From Candidatus Zixiibacteriota bacterium (GTDB taxonomy: Bacteria > Zixibacteria > MSB-5A5 > GN15 > FEB-12), in the NCBI GenBank assembly GCA_040753875.1, contig JBFMDV010000030.1, forward strand, positions 1-64,000: DNA of 64,000 nucleotides. Reading direction: 5' to 3'. Made by a program: the position numbers and the translations under genes. Positions 1 to 11,468 of the stretch are shown piece by piece. Each line of letters begins with the position of its first letter. Within the stretch, counting starts at the first letter, position 1. The notes below the pieces were generated by a model that saw nothing but the letters and a program-made list of their open reading frames with translations, was not told the origin of the DNA and searched no databases.

Positions 1-114
1 TTTTCGTGGCTCCAGTGGCAGCGACGTATCCTCGTGCGTTGGGAATACTACACCGCTAATTTCCTGGGCTTTGTACAACTCGCCTGTACCCTCATCCTGC
101 TAAAGCAATTTTGA
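1..114 (+). CDS. C-terminal end of a transposase (partial)
   Basis: Frame 1 is open from the window edge to a TGA at 112-114 and encodes the last 37 residues of a protein. The tail carries RRILVRWEYYTANFLGFVQL followed by a small hydrophobic stretch. The pattern R-W-E, aromatic, F-L-x-F-x-x-L-A-C-x-L-I resembles the C-terminus of DDE transposases of the IS4/IS5 group. The catalytic part would lie left of the window, so this cannot be confirmed here. The next gene runs in the opposite direction, so this element abuts the downstream end of the polysaccharide operon. Confidence 0.5.
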   Translation, partial: FSWLQWQRRILVRWEYYTANFLGFVQLACTLILLKQF

Positions 115-160
115 GATAGGTTCTAGGAGATTCTGCATTATTACGAAGATTCTGCTGTTA

Positions 161-191
161 CCCACGGATGCTCAAGCCTCCGTGGGTTTTT
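161..191 (+). terminator. Rho-independent terminator
   Basis: CCCACGGA (161-168) pairs with TCCGTGGG (179-186) and is followed directly by TTTTTG. It lies 46 bases after the transposase stop codon on the same strand, so it probably ends that transcript. The run of T is only on the plus strand side. Confidence 0.7.
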
Positions 192-254
192 GTATCGTTC
201 ATGTGAATCATAGCGTCAATTCACCTATCCGGTAAGGACTGTCTTTAACCGGAA

Positions 255-1412
255 TCACCGTCCATTTCGCTTCACAATCGCAGTCAAGGCCTCACATACG
301 CGATCGACGTCGGCAAACGACATGAGGGGGAACAAAGGAAGGGTGAGCAATCTCGCGGACTCCCGTCTGGTGACAGGCAGGTCGGAAGGTCTCAGGCCGA
401 TCTTACGGTAATAGTCGAACTGGTACACAGGGGTATAGTGCAGACCGCATTCAATCCCCGATCCGGCCATCAGCCGGATAATGTCGTCTCGGGTGACACG
501 CAGCCGTTGGAGATTGACCCGGACAATGAACAGATGCCAGCCGTGACGGCAGCCTTTCGCCTCGGTGGGAAGCTGAATGAGATCCGACCACGCGGACAGG
601 TTAGCTTCATACCGCGCCACCAACTGTCGCCGACGTCTCTGTTCACGGTCCAGCACGTGCAGCTGACCGAGCCCGATGGCAGCGTGAATGTCCGACATGT
701 TCGCCTTGTATCCGAGTTCCAGGGCATCGTACATCCAGCCGCCGGTCTGCTTTCGTATGAACGCGTTGGAGGTGAGGCCGTGTCGAGAAAGGGTGCGAAC
801 CGAATCGATATATCCACGCTTCCGCGACAACACCATCCCCCCCTCGCCACAGGTGAGGTTCTTCGTCGCATAGAATGAGTAGACGGCCAGATCGACCCAG
901 CTTGGGATCGGCTTCCCGCGATACAAAGCCCCAATAGCGTGCGCGGCATCGGCGATGAGCCTTAGGTTATTCTCCAGGCACAGCTTGCGCAGTTGGAGGT
1001 AGTCGCACGGGTGCCCGGTCAGGTCGACCGAGAGAATACCGGCGGTGCGGCGCGAGATACGGGATGCTACCGATTCCGGATCAAGAGTGAGGCTCTCAGT
1101 ATCAACGTCTGCCAGCATCGGCTGCGCGCCAACATGCAAGATGGCTTCGATCGTGGCAATAAACGTGAGCGGAGTGGTGATTATTTCCTGCCCGGGCCTG
1201 ACGCCAGCGGCTTTGAGCGCAATGATAAGACCGGCGGTAGCCGAATTAACTGCTGCGGCGTATCTTACGCCGGATCGCCGGGCAATCGCATTCTCGAATC
1301 TCAGAACGGCGGGTCCGGTGCTTATCCAGCCGGAGGCGAGTGTCCGGTTCAGTTCTCGCACAGTCGCGCCGTCGAGCGCCAGGTCAAACAGTGGGATTTT
1401 TTTTCGTTTCAT
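255..1412 (-). CDS. DegT/DnrJ/EryC1/StrS-family sugar aminotransferase
   Basis: A PLP enzyme of 385 residues, the usual length for sugar aminotransferases of this family, which transfer an amino group from glutamate to a keto-sugar nucleotide. The N-terminal PLF-(D) start, the pocket segment around residues 80-90 (TTPLTFIAT), ADAAHAIGA near 154-162 and the SFYATKNLTCGEGG segment with the PLP-binding lysine at about 184 are all present. It is the last gene of the polysaccharide operon; its ATG lies 29 bases inside the end of the preceding glycosyltransferase gene, which implies translational coupling. The exact sugar cannot be told from sequence. It is only distantly similar to the second aminotransferase at 4136-5242, so they probably act on different intermediates. 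Confidence 0.88.
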   Translation of the reverse strand: MKRKKIPLFDLALDGATVRELNRTLASGWISTGPAVLRFENAIARRSGVRYAAAVNSATAGLIIALKAAGVRPGQEIITTPLTFIATIEAILHVGAQPMLADVDTESLTLDPESVASRISRRTAGILSVDLTGHPCDYLQLRKLCLENNLRLIADAAHAIGALYRGKPIPSWVDLAVYSFYATKNLTCGEGGMVLSRKRGYIDSVRTLSRHGLTSNAFIRKQTGGWMYDALELGYKANMSDIHAAIGLGQLHVLDREQRRRRQLVARYEANLSAWSDLIQLPTEAKGCRHGWHLFIVRVNLQRLRVTRDDIIRLMAGSGIECGLHYTPVYQFDYYRKIGLRPSDLPVTRRESARLLTLPLFPLMSFADVDRVCEALTAIVKRNGR

Positions 1413-2466
1413 CGATCAATCGTTCGTAAAGTCCGGCCATGGCGTCAAGTGATTTTTCCCAGTCGTACTGTTGTTTGACGTGCTCGTACGCCGTTCGCCC
1501 AAATCGGTCCATGAGTCCGTGATCGCAAGCAAGCCTGGTAATCGCTTCCGCCAGTTGGGTCACATTGCCGGGTGAAACCAACAGACCGGTGTAACCATCT
1601 CGCACAACTTCCGGTACTCCCCCTATCCGTGATGCGATCACCGCTCGGCCGCATGCCCCGGCCTCAAGAGCAGCCACACCAAACGACTCCGATTCTGAGA
1701 CTGAAGGCATGACCATGAAGTGATGTCGCGTGATGAATTCGTAGACTTTCTCAGGCGGGATGAAACCCGTGAACCGAATGTGCTCGCCGAGGCCGCAGGT
1801 CTGGGCCAACTTCTTTAGGTCATCAGTCATTTCTCCCTGACCGGCGAGCGACAGGGAGACATTGGGGACCGACCTTGCCGAGATTGCCAGCGCCCGGATA
1901 AGAAGATCGGGTCCGTATTTGGCCCGGTGCGCTTTGAGAAAGCAGATGCCTATGGTATCGCCTGCGGGGAGCGGACTACAGATCGGCGGGATAGCAACGC
2001 CAAACGGGATTACTGAGAGTTTGTTTTTCGTGACCGGAGCGAGGGTCGAACAAATGTCGGCCAGGAAATGACTGGTGGCGGTGACCCAGATGGCGTGCGA
2101 AAGTACTCTCCGGACGAGGCCACGCATGATGGGAGGAGCGGCGGATTCCATGATGTCAGCCCCCCAGACCGAGACCAATGTCGGATGAAACCGGGTGACC
2201 AGCCCCCAAAGACCAAAGCCACCGGCATAGTGGACATGAACCAGATCCGGCTTGAAAGCTGTGGCGGCCCTTGCTGCCTGTAAGGCGTGAAGCGGATAGC
2301 GCCACTTGCCGCCATAGGGGAAGTTTTTGTTGTCGATACCAGCGAGCGGCTTTCCACCGAGCGACACAAGTTTGATCTCGAAGCCGCGTTGTTTCAAGCC
2401 TTGCACCCATCGTTGCACATGCACCGACTGGGCCCAGCCAAAAATGACCACTCGCCTGCCCGCCAT
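1384..2466 (-). CDS. GT4-type glycosyltransferase
   Basis: About 360 residues with a two-lobed GT-B plan. The N-terminal half has an acceptor-side Rossmann fold (VVIFGWAQSVHVQRW). The C-terminal half has the GT4 nucleotide-sugar site with the E-x7-E type segment SESESFGVAALEAGACG and RIGGVPEVVRDG. It should transfer a hexose from a nucleotide sugar onto a lipid-linked glycan at the inner membrane face. The reading frame stays open upstream to 2634, but that part would overlap the flippase gene by more than 160 bases, so I chose the ATG at 2466, four bases after the flippase stop. A GTG at 2478 is an alternative. Donor and acceptor are unknown. Confidence 0.85.
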   Translation of the reverse strand: MAGRRVVIFGWAQSVHVQRWVQGLKQRGFEIKLVSLGGKPLAGIDNKNFPYGGKWRYPLHALQAARAATAFKPDLVHVHYAGGFGLWGLVTRFHPTLVSVWGADIMESAAPPIMRGLVRRVLSHAIWVTATSHFLADICSTLAPVTKNKLSVIPFGVAIPPICSPLPAGDTIGICFLKAHRAKYGPDLLIRALAISARSVPNVSLSLAGQGEMTDDLKKLAQTCGLGEHIRFTGFIPPEKVYEFITRHHFMVMPSVSESESFGVAALEAGACGRAVIASRIGGVPEVVRDGYTGLLVSPGNVTQLAEAITRLACDHGLMDRFGRTAYEHVKQQYDWEKSLDAMAGLYERLIDETKKNPTV

Positions 2467-2470
2467 CTGC

Positions 2471-4042
2471 CTAAGCACCGTTGGATACTGGTTTGTCTGG
2501 ACTTGATGCGCCTGCCGCAAAGAACTTCCGCAGCTCGCCGTCAAAGCCCGAAAACCATGCCAGTAGACTAAAGATAACCCCCAGGCACGCCGCTGAAACG
2601 ACAACGCGTGACAACGCCTGGCTCCAGGCGACACTGTTGATAATCCGTCCGATTGCGGGGTTGAGGAAATACATGGTTACTGTGCAGATAAGGCCGATCA
2701 CCACGAGTCGCGCGATGGACGAGACCAGTCTCAGGGATGCGCTCGTCCGGGCGAGGCGCATCACCAGCCACAACAACGCTGCTGACAGAGTGACTTGAGA
2801 GACCGAGGTCGCCATCGAAATACCGGGGTAACCAAACCAGTCGGACAGGAATGATGTGGTTATGAATTTCAGAACCAGAGCGCCGAGTGTCAATCCGAGT
2901 ACCTGTTTCACCCATCCTTGCGCGTAACACGCTCGTATGGACGTTGAAATGGCAAACAACGCCACGATGGCAGGAACGTACGGTCGCAGGACTGCCGCGG
3001 TCATTTCGGTCGAACGGGTGTCGAACTGGCCCCGGCGAAAAATGAGCTGAATGATGTCTGAAGCATTGGTAAAGAAAAGCACCGCCAGTGGAACAGCTAC
3101 CAGCAGCCCGCCGATAATAGCTTTGTGAAACAGGTATGAGAATTTCTGTTCATCGTTATCGGCTGAATGTTCCGCGAACAGTGGGAACAGTACCGACGCG
3201 ATACTGAAGCCGACGATGGCATCCGGGAGCTGCACCAGTACCTGACTGTAGTTCAAAGCTGCGATAATGCCATCGCCAAATCGCGGCGCGAAGTAGCGGT
3301 CGATGAGGAAATAGGACCTGTTCAACAGCTCGGTCAGTATCAACAGCCCGGCTACCGCGCCCAGAGGCCGAATGTCGTTGCCGGAAAATGACGTCGTGAA
3401 TTGCGGCACCAATCCGGACGGCAGCGCACGCACAACCAGCATCAGGTTTTGCGCGAGGAGACCGGCGATAAGTCCGAGGGCGATAGCGCCGACGCCGTAT
3501 CTTTCGCTGAAGAGCAAAACTGTTCCGACAGCGATTACGTTGAATAGCACGAGCCCGGCAGCGGGGTAGGTCACGACATCGCGGGCGTTCAGAGCGGCGC
3601 GGAGGAATGCTTCGGTGGTGGTGAGCAGGATGATCCCTGCGGTCATGCGACTGTAGAAAATGACTTGAGCGAACCGGGCTTCATCGTATCCGCCGCCCCA
3701 AAAGCGCATGAGCCATGGCGCCGCAAAGATCGTGAGAATCGTTACTAGTATAGCGACAAGGACGGTGACATTGAATGAAGACCAGACGCGGGTACGAGCT
3801 GCGCCTGTTTCGAGAGTCTGAGTAAACAGCCGCGTCAGGTACGGCACCGTGAGAAAATAGGAAGCGAATGCGAGGACGCCGGCCAGTAGCGCGGGGAGCA
3901 TGACGCCGATCAGGTACACGTCATACTCGGCCGAGGTGCCGAACTGCCGGGCGATCACCATTTCACGGAGCAGCCCGAGGAGCTTGGAGACGAACACAAC
4001 GCCCGCCACTCCGATCACTGCCCGCAGGATGCGCGATCTCAT
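2471..4042 (-). CDS. MurJ/MviN-family lipid-linked glycan flippase
   Basis: A very hydrophobic protein of about 523 residues with some 14 predicted membrane segments, matching the MOP/MVF superfamily. The N-terminal signature GLLREMVIARQFGTSAEYD keeps the family's early Arg and Asp, but the charged loop usual in true MurJ (R-x-L-F-A-E-G) is replaced by a hydrophobic run. Together with its place in an exopolysaccharide operon this suggests it flips an undecaprenol-linked repeat unit rather than lipid II; that is inference. The frame extends to a GTG at 4078, but the family N-terminus begins at MRSRILR, so the ATG at 4042 is preferred. No clear ribosome binding site is visible. Confidence 0.8.
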   Translation of the reverse strand: MRSRILRAVIGVAGVVFVSKLLGLLREMVIARQFGTSAEYDVYLIGVMLPALLAGVLAFASYFLTVPYLTRLFTQTLETGAARTRVWSSFNVTVLVAILVTILTIFAAPWLMRFWGGGYDEARFAQVIFYSRMTAGIILLTTTEAFLRAALNARDVVTYPAAGLVLFNVIAVGTVLLFSERYGVGAIALGLIAGLLAQNLMLVVRALPSGLVPQFTTSFSGNDIRPLGAVAGLLILTELLNRSYFLIDRYFAPRFGDGIIAALNYSQVLVQLPDAIVGFSIASVLFPLFAEHSADNDEQKFSYLFHKAIIGGLLVAVPLAVLFFTNASDIIQLIFRRGQFDTRSTEMTAAVLRPYVPAIVALFAISTSIRACYAQGWVKQVLGLTLGALVLKFITTSFLSDWFGYPGISMATSVSQVTLSAALLWLVMRLARTSASLRLVSSIARLVVIGLICTVTMYFLNPAIGRIINSVAWSQALSRVVVSAACLGVIFSLLAWFSGFDGELRKFFAAGASSPDKPVSNGA

Positions 4043-4135
4043 AACGTTTTGTGATGAATCAGTGAAATAACACCGCACCCCGAGTCCGTTTGTAGCAGGG
4101 GGTGCGTGAGTTTCCGCACGATAACGCTCGAAGTC

Positions 4136-5242
4136 TCAGGACGCGAGTCGCTTGACCGTGACGATCACTTCGGTCTGTTCTGCCTCGGTCATCTCCGGAT
4201 ATATCGGAATTGAAAACACTTCGTTACCCGCCAGTGTCGAGCGTGGGAACTGGTCCGGTTTGTACCCGAGTGAGGCAAAACATTCCTGCTGGTGAAACGG
4301 CACCGGGTAATAGATAGCGCAGCCGATCTGGGCCGCTTTCAGTCCTTTCATGATCTGATCCCGTTTCGGCGAAGCGACCGTGTACTGGTTGTAGATATGA
4401 AACGTGCTGTAGGGTTTGACCACAGGTGTCTTCAGGTTAGGTACTCCTGCAAGTTCCCGGTCGTATCGGCGGGCGTGCTCGATTCGTTTTTCCGACCACT
4501 GTCGAAGGTGCGGCAATTTCACCCGCAGGATCGCCGCCTGAATGGTGGCCAGCCGTGAATTGTATCCAATGATCCGGTGATAATACTGTGGCTTCTGGCC
4601 ATGTTCGCGGAGAATGTGACACAGCTCATAGAGCTCTTCGTTGTCGGTCACGATGATGCCGCCATCGCCGCCGGCCCCGAGATTTTTTGACGGAAAAAAC
4701 GAAAAACAACCAAGATCACCTATCGAACCGCATGGTTTCCCTTTGTACTCGGCGCCAATCGACTGCGCGCCGTCCTCGATAACGGCAATCTTATGCTTGC
4801 GCGCAATGGCCATGATCGGGTCCATGTCGGCCATTTGGCCAAACAGATGCACCGGCATGATCGCCTTGGTACGGGGGGAGATGGCGGTCTCAAGCAGATG
4901 TGGGTCGATGTTGTAGCTGTCCGGCTCGATATCGACGAAGACGGGAGTCGCGCCGAGCCGCGAGATGACCCCGGCGCTGGCGAAGAACGAAAAGTTGGAG
5001 GTGATCACCTCGTCGCCGGGTCCGACCCCGGCTGCGTGGAGGGAGATTAACAGCGCATCGGTACCCGAGGCCACGCCCACGGCGTATCGCACATGACACA
5101 GCGAAGCAATCTCCTTCTCAAACTGCGCTACTTCCGGGCCGAGGATGAATTTCCCGTGCGCGAGAACATCGAGCACCGCTTTGTCCATGGCGGGTTTCAG
5201 ATAGGCGTATTGGCGAGTGAGGTCCAGCAGCGGAACGGCCAT
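4136..5242 (-). CDS. DegT-family aminotransferase, WbpE/DesV-like
   Basis: 368 residues, full length for the family. It begins with VPLLDLTRQY, the start typical of UDP-3-keto-sugar aminotransferases, has ASGTDAL near 58-64 (cofactor phosphate site), EDGAQSIGA near 156-164 and SFFPSKNLGAGGDGG with the PLP lysine at about 186. It probably aminates a 3-keto (or 4-keto) UDP-sugar made for the polysaccharide. The gene just upstream encodes a hexapeptide acyltransferase, the classic partner that acetylates the new amino group. An AAGGAG lies 12 bases before the ATG and includes the stop codon region of that upstream gene, so the pair is probably coupled. Confidence 0.88.
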   Translation of the reverse strand: MAVPLLDLTRQYAYLKPAMDKAVLDVLAHGKFILGPEVAQFEKEIASLCHVRYAVGVASGTDALLISLHAAGVGPGDEVITSNFSFFASAGVISRLGATPVFVDIEPDSYNIDPHLLETAISPRTKAIMPVHLFGQMADMDPIMAIARKHKIAVIEDGAQSIGAEYKGKPCGSIGDLGCFSFFPSKNLGAGGDGGIIVTDNEELYELCHILREHGQKPQYYHRIIGYNSRLATIQAAILRVKLPHLRQWSEKRIEHARRYDRELAGVPNLKTPVVKPYSTFHIYNQYTVASPKRDQIMKGLKAAQIGCAIYYPVPFHQQECFASLGYKPDQFPRSTLAGNEVFSIPIYPEMTEAEQTEVIVTVKRLAS

Positions 5243-5251
5243 GATATCGAA

Positions 5252-6010
5252 TTACTCCTTCCAGCCCTGATTCTCAAGTAGTTGTTCGGGGGGAACGTCG
5301 CGGAACTCCTTGGCAGGAACACCGGCGACGATCTTGCGTGCAGGTGTATCTTTGGTCACCAGCGCGCCGGCTGCGACCAGGGAGTCCTGATCGATCGTAA
5401 GACCCGGCAGCACCGTGGCATGGACCCCGATTCGCGCCCCGCGGCGGATGGTAACCCCTTTGAAATGTTTGAATCGTTCTTCCGTGCGACCGATGTAGTT
5501 GTCATTGGATGTCGCCACGCACGGCGCCACGAACACGCGGTCTTGGATCTCCGAGTAGGCCGTGATATACACGTTCGTCTCCAGCTTGACATAACGTCCG
5601 ATCGTGCAGAAATTCTCGATTGCCACTCCGCGGCCGACGATCGTGAAATCACCAATGGATACGTTCTCTCTTACCGTTGACAGATCGGCCACCAGTACTT
5701 TCTGACCGATCCGGCAGCCGCGGTAGACCACCACGTGTGTGCCGATAATGCAATTCGGTCCGATGGTGGTTGCCGCCAGTTCGGAGTCTTTGGTGACGGC
5801 AGTGTTGGCGGCCCGCATGGGGCGCTTGCCGATCACGGCGCCGTCATCGACGCGGACATTGTCGCCAATGGTGGTGCCATCGTGGATGACCACGTGATGC
5901 CCCAGCACACAACCCTGGCCGACTGTGACGTTCTCGCCGATAACGCAGTACTCACCATGCCGCGTGCCGGCGCCGAGCCGGGCGGTGGGAGCTATGATCG
6001 AAGTAGCCAT
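5252..6010 (-). CDS. Left-handed beta-helix (hexapeptide) sugar acyltransferase
   Basis: About 252 residues dominated by [LIV]-G-x4 hexapeptide repeats, in two blocks (about 10-65 and 85-220), ending in AGVPAKEFRD, the segment that closes most sugar O/N-acetyltransferases of the LbH class. It likely transfers an acetyl group from acetyl-CoA to the amino sugar made by the neighbouring aminotransferase, as WbpD does with WbpE. It is longer than WbpD (about 190 residues), the extra part being more repeat coils. I placed the start at the ATG at 6010 because GAGG sits eight bases upstream; the frame is open to 6031. Confidence 0.82.
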   Translation of the reverse strand: MATSIIAPTARLGAGTRHGEYCVIGENVTVGQGCVLGHHVVIHDGTTIGDNVRVDDGAVIGKRPMRAANTAVTKDSELAATTIGPNCIIGTHVVVYRGCRIGQKVLVADLSTVRENVSIGDFTIVGRGVAIENFCTIGRYVKLETNVYITAYSEIQDRVFVAPCVATSNDNYIGRTEERFKHFKGVTIRRGARIGVHATVLPGLTIDQDSLVAAGALVTKDTPARKIVAGVPAKEFRDVPPEQLLENQGWKE

Positions 6011-6046
6011 ACTGTTTGCCTCGTGACGCAAGTCGAAACTATGGTT

Positions 6047-7249
6047 TCAGGGAACTCGCCGCCTGATTCCGGGGAACCAGCCCAAAAGCGAGTTTATAAC
6101 ATAAGCTGCCCGGCGATAATCATCCGGGCGCTGCTCGCGCATGCGGTCGAAATACTCGAATAGAACAGCCAGCAGAAGCGCTATCAGGAACGAACCGCCG
6201 ACGCTCCCTAATACGATCAGACTGCGTTTTGGCCGGTACCTGAGTTCCGGCACGTTTGCGCGGTCAAGCACCGTTATGGTCGGCGATTGACGTTTCTCCT
6301 CGATCTTGGCTTGTTCCAGTTGTCCCAACAGGATGTTATACAACGATTCCCCCACTCGGACTCGGCTGTACAACATTTCATACTGGCCTTTGAGGCCCGG
6401 AATGGCCGATACCGGCAAGGAGAAATAGGAGCTGTCCGATCCGCCCAATTCAAGCTGCGAAAGTTGGCGCTTTACGATATCACGTTTTTGGCGGAGCTCC
6501 ATCAGATTCGGGTTGTCGGTACCGAGCTTCTTGGAACTCATCTGCAGATCAAGATCGATCTGAGCAAGCGATACCTTAAGCCCGCTGGCCTGTTCGATAG
6601 CGAGCCGTGTCTGTTCATCGAAGTCAACTGTCTTGTATGTCTGCTGAAAGCGCTCCAGCGCCGTCCGCGCGGAATCCAGTTCCATCCGCACCTGGGAAAG
6701 ACGCTCTTCAAGAAACGACCGGCTTTCTCTGGCGCGCGAAGAGGTGATCTCCTGGCTCAGCTTGTTGATCTCATCCACGAACGCATTGGCCATATCGGCG
6801 GCGGTCTGCGGGTCTTTATCCTCCACCGTGATACTCAGCAGCCCCTCCTCGGTGACCCGAAAACGGGCGTGATCCATCAACGCTTCATAGGTCTCGAAGT
6901 GAGTCTGGGTTTGGTACCGATGCTGCAGGTCGAATGCCGAGATAATTCTGTCCGAGATGGAGCGGCTTCGAAGCATTCGGGCGTAGACATCAGAAGGGGT
7001 CACCATGACGGGCAGATTGAGCCCGCCGGTCACCGACACCACTTCCGAAAGCCGCGACAATTGATCGACTGCCGGTCCGATGTCCTTAGGAGGCAGCAAG
7101 AGCGCCTCAGCACGGTACCACTTGGGAAGCACGAGCGCTATTCCGATCGAAACCAGCGTGACCGCCAGGACGAAACCAATCACAAAGCGCCGCCGACGCG
7201 CGAGGACTTCGAGCATGAGCCAGAGGTTGCTGGTCGTTGGCTCTATCAC
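6047..7249 (-). CDS. Wzz-type polysaccharide chain-length/co-polymerase protein
   Basis: 400 residues with the Wzz plan: a basic cytoplasmic N-terminus, a first membrane helix at about 22-42, a long periplasmic part rich in coiled coil (roughly 170-270), and a second membrane helix at about 345-370 preceded by the proline-containing RYRPKRS segment. No kinase domain follows, so it is a PCP without an attached BY-kinase. It should control chain length and connect the inner-membrane synthesis machinery with the outer-membrane exporter encoded just upstream. The start codon is GTG, overlapping the stop of the exporter gene as GTGA, with GGAG eight bases before it. Confidence 0.85.
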   Translation of the reverse strand: MIEPTTSNLWLMLEVLARRRRFVIGFVLAVTLVSIGIALVLPKWYRAEALLLPPKDIGPAVDQLSRLSEVVSVTGGLNLPVMVTPSDVYARMLRSRSISDRIISAFDLQHRYQTQTHFETYEALMDHARFRVTEEGLLSITVEDKDPQTAADMANAFVDEINKLSQEITSSRARESRSFLEERLSQVRMELDSARTALERFQQTYKTVDFDEQTRLAIEQASGLKVSLAQIDLDLQMSSKKLGTDNPNLMELRQKRDIVKRQLSQLELGGSDSSYFSLPVSAIPGLKGQYEMLYSRVRVGESLYNILLGQLEQAKIEEKRQSPTITVLDRANVPELRYRPKRSLIVLGSVGGSFLIALLLAVLFEYFDRMREQRPDDYRRAAYVINSLLGWFPGIRRRVP

Positions 7250-8595
7250 GGGGCGATCTCCATGGCCGAGACAGTTACCTCGTCGCCATCGCTGATGCGG
7301 GTTGTCGGTTCAATCTCATTGCTCGTTCGCGACGCACGATCGAACAGCGTAAACGTCTTCTCAATGTTTCGAGACGTCTCGCCGCCGGCGAGGCCGACGT
7401 AATAGGCTGCGCTTTTGTCAGCGGCATACGGGTAGAGCCCGGGGCGTCTGACCGACCCCGCCACCCTGACGTACCCTACTCTGGCCGGTACAAGAATGGA
7501 ATCTCCGGGCATCAACGGCATGGCGCTCTGTTCCGGTGAAGACTCAAGAACTCTGATCGGATACCTCTCCCGCGGAGCATTGCCCCAGGCATCGGACTCC
7601 GCCTTCCGAAAGACCGTCACCCGCTCGGTATTGGCCCGTGCGGTCAGTCCGCCTGCACCGGCGATCAGTCGACCAAGCGTACTCTGGTCAGCAAATGGAT
7701 ATCGTCCCGGAGTGCTGACCTCCCCGACGATGAGGAACATTAAATCCTCTGGTCCGGATGCCCGGCGCGGTACCAAAATAACGTCGCCTGACCTGATTCC
7801 TCCTGGTATTTCCAGATGACGTGTTGGGTCACCGATGACACGAATGGAATCGATATTGGCATCGTCCTGAACTCCACCGGCTAAAGCCAGCAGGGTCTGC
7901 AGACTATCGGTCGGTTGTAGTTCAATCTCACGGGCGTGTTGAACGGCGCCGATCACCTGGACCCGAGCCTCCGAGCGCAATGGAACATCAATATGGTACC
8001 CGGCATAGAGATATGGATTGGCGGCGAAATCGGAAAGCACCAATGCCCGATCAAGGTCGACCGTGAAGATCTTGTTTCCTCCGCTGAATGTGATCCGCCG
8101 GAGCGATGCGTTCTCTGCCAAACCGCCGGCAGCATCTATCAGGTCGGAGACTCTCTGCGCCGTGTACGCCCGGTAGAAACCCGGTTTGGCTACTGCACCT
8201 GAAATGGAGATGGTGACCCGATAGGGCGCGCCGACTGATATTTCGATATCCGGCGCATTGTAAACCTTAGCAATGGGACCAAGCAGAAGCGCTCGCGCCT
8301 GCGCCAGAGTCTTGCCGGAAAGGTCGAACAGCCCGATCGCCGAATGAGCTATCTTGCCTTCCTGACTGACCGTCAATGTGAGAGATGATAGTTGGCTTCT
8401 TACAAAGGTGACCGAGATCTGTTCACCCGGTCGGATAAGATAGATGTCGGGATCGATCGGGCGATCATAGGACAGGTATACAGGCTCTGTTGATTCCACC
8501 TCGGTTCTGTCCGAAATGGCTCCGGCCCCACCCGCAGCAGAGGCGATTATGACTCCGACGAACAGAATGGGATTGATGGTTTTGGACAGAATCAC
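7246..8595 (-). CDS. Polysaccharide export protein with SLBB repeats (Wza-like)
   Basis: 449 residues. A signal peptide (about 1-26, cleavage near GGAGA) is followed by a poly-export domain (IRPGEQISVTFVRS, near 55) and several SLBB domains, seen as repeated V-x-G-x-V-x-x-P-G-x-Y motifs (ISGAVAKPGFYRAYTAQRV, IVGEVSTPGRYPFADQSTL, VAGSVRRPGLYPYAADKSA). No lipobox cysteine is visible, so it is probably not a Wza lipoprotein but a soluble or barrel-associated relative. It is the first gene of the polysaccharide operon, starts with GTG, and overlaps the Wzz-like gene by four bases. It forms the outer-membrane or periplasmic exit channel for the polymer. Confidence 0.86.
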   Translation of the reverse strand: MILSKTINPILFVGVIIASAAGGAGAISDRTEVESTEPVYLSYDRPIDPDIYLIRPGEQISVTFVRSQLSSLTLTVSQEGKIAHSAIGLFDLSGKTLAQARALLLGPIAKVYNAPDIEISVGAPYRVTISISGAVAKPGFYRAYTAQRVSDLIDAAGGLAENASLRRITFSGGNKIFTVDLDRALVLSDFAANPYLYAGYHIDVPLRSEARVQVIGAVQHAREIELQPTDSLQTLLALAGGVQDDANIDSIRVIGDPTRHLEIPGGIRSGDVILVPRRASGPEDLMFLIVGEVSTPGRYPFADQSTLGRLIAGAGGLTARANTERVTVFRKAESDAWGNAPRERYPIRVLESSPEQSAMPLMPGDSILVPARVGYVRVAGSVRRPGLYPYAADKSAAYYVGLAGGETSRNIEKTFTLFDRASRTSNEIEPTTRISDGDEVTVSAMEIAP

Positions 8596-8631
8596 AGTAT
8601 CAGCAGTTTCAACCCGTTACGTTAACGGCCA

Positions 8632-8660
8632 AGAATAGGGAACCGCGGCTGCAAAGTCAA
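8632..8660 (-). promoter_or_regulatory. Sigma70-type promoter of the polysaccharide operon
   Basis: On the minus strand TTGACT (8660-8655) is followed after 17 bases by TATTCT (8637-8632). Transcription would begin near 8625, about 30 bases before the GTG of the export gene. It is the only good promoter in the 116-base gap after pyrG. No clear ribosome binding site lies in the leader. Confidence 0.6.
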
Positions 8661-8711
8661 CGGCTAACCTCTCCGCCTGACTTGGGTCGTCCAAGAGGCT
8701 CGGGAACGACA

Positions 8712-11145
<2,434 letters not shown>

Positions 11146-11146
<1 letters not shown>

Positions 11147-11433
11147 CACCCGATCACCTTCGGAACCACGAAGAACCCGTTCTCCTTTTTCGGGGCGTTT
11201 GCCAGCGCCATTTCCTGAGGCAATGACGGCCTGACGACGTCTTCCCTGAAGACGTTCTCCGTCTGGACGAACTGATTCTGTGGTTCGACTCCGTTCGTGT
11301 CCACGCCACGGAGCTGGTCGACATAATCAAGGATGACCGTGAGCTCGTGGGAGAACCGCTCTATTTCGTCGGCAGTGAGATTCAGCCTGGCAAGCCGGGC
11401 AATCTGCTCAACCTGATCTTTTGATAGCGGCAT
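11146..11433 (-). CDS. gatC: Asp/Glu-tRNA amidotransferase subunit C
   Basis: 95 residues, the normal size. GatC stabilises the GatCAB complex that converts Glu-tRNA(Gln) or Asp-tRNA(Asn) to the amidated form. The family pattern is clear: an N-terminal helix with VEQIARLARLNLTADEIERF, then ILDYVDQLRGVDTNGVEP and a C-terminal VRPSLP region ending in FFVVPKVIG. gatA and gatB are not in the window. It heads the gatC-kdsB-pyrG operon. No ribosome binding site is seen before the ATG, and a promoter ends seven bases upstream. Confidence 0.93.
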
Positions 11434-11440
11434 GGGTCAA

Positions 11441-11468
11441 GTTATGAGCCGACCCCACCCGCCGTCAA
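11441..11468 (-). promoter_or_regulatory. Promoter of gatC-kdsB-pyrG, leaderless layout
   Basis: On the minus strand TTGACG (11468-11463) and CATAAC (11446-11441) are 16 bases apart. The -10 box ends seven bases before the gatC ATG, so transcription would start at or next to the start codon. No Shine-Dalgarno sequence is present. Confidence 0.5.
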
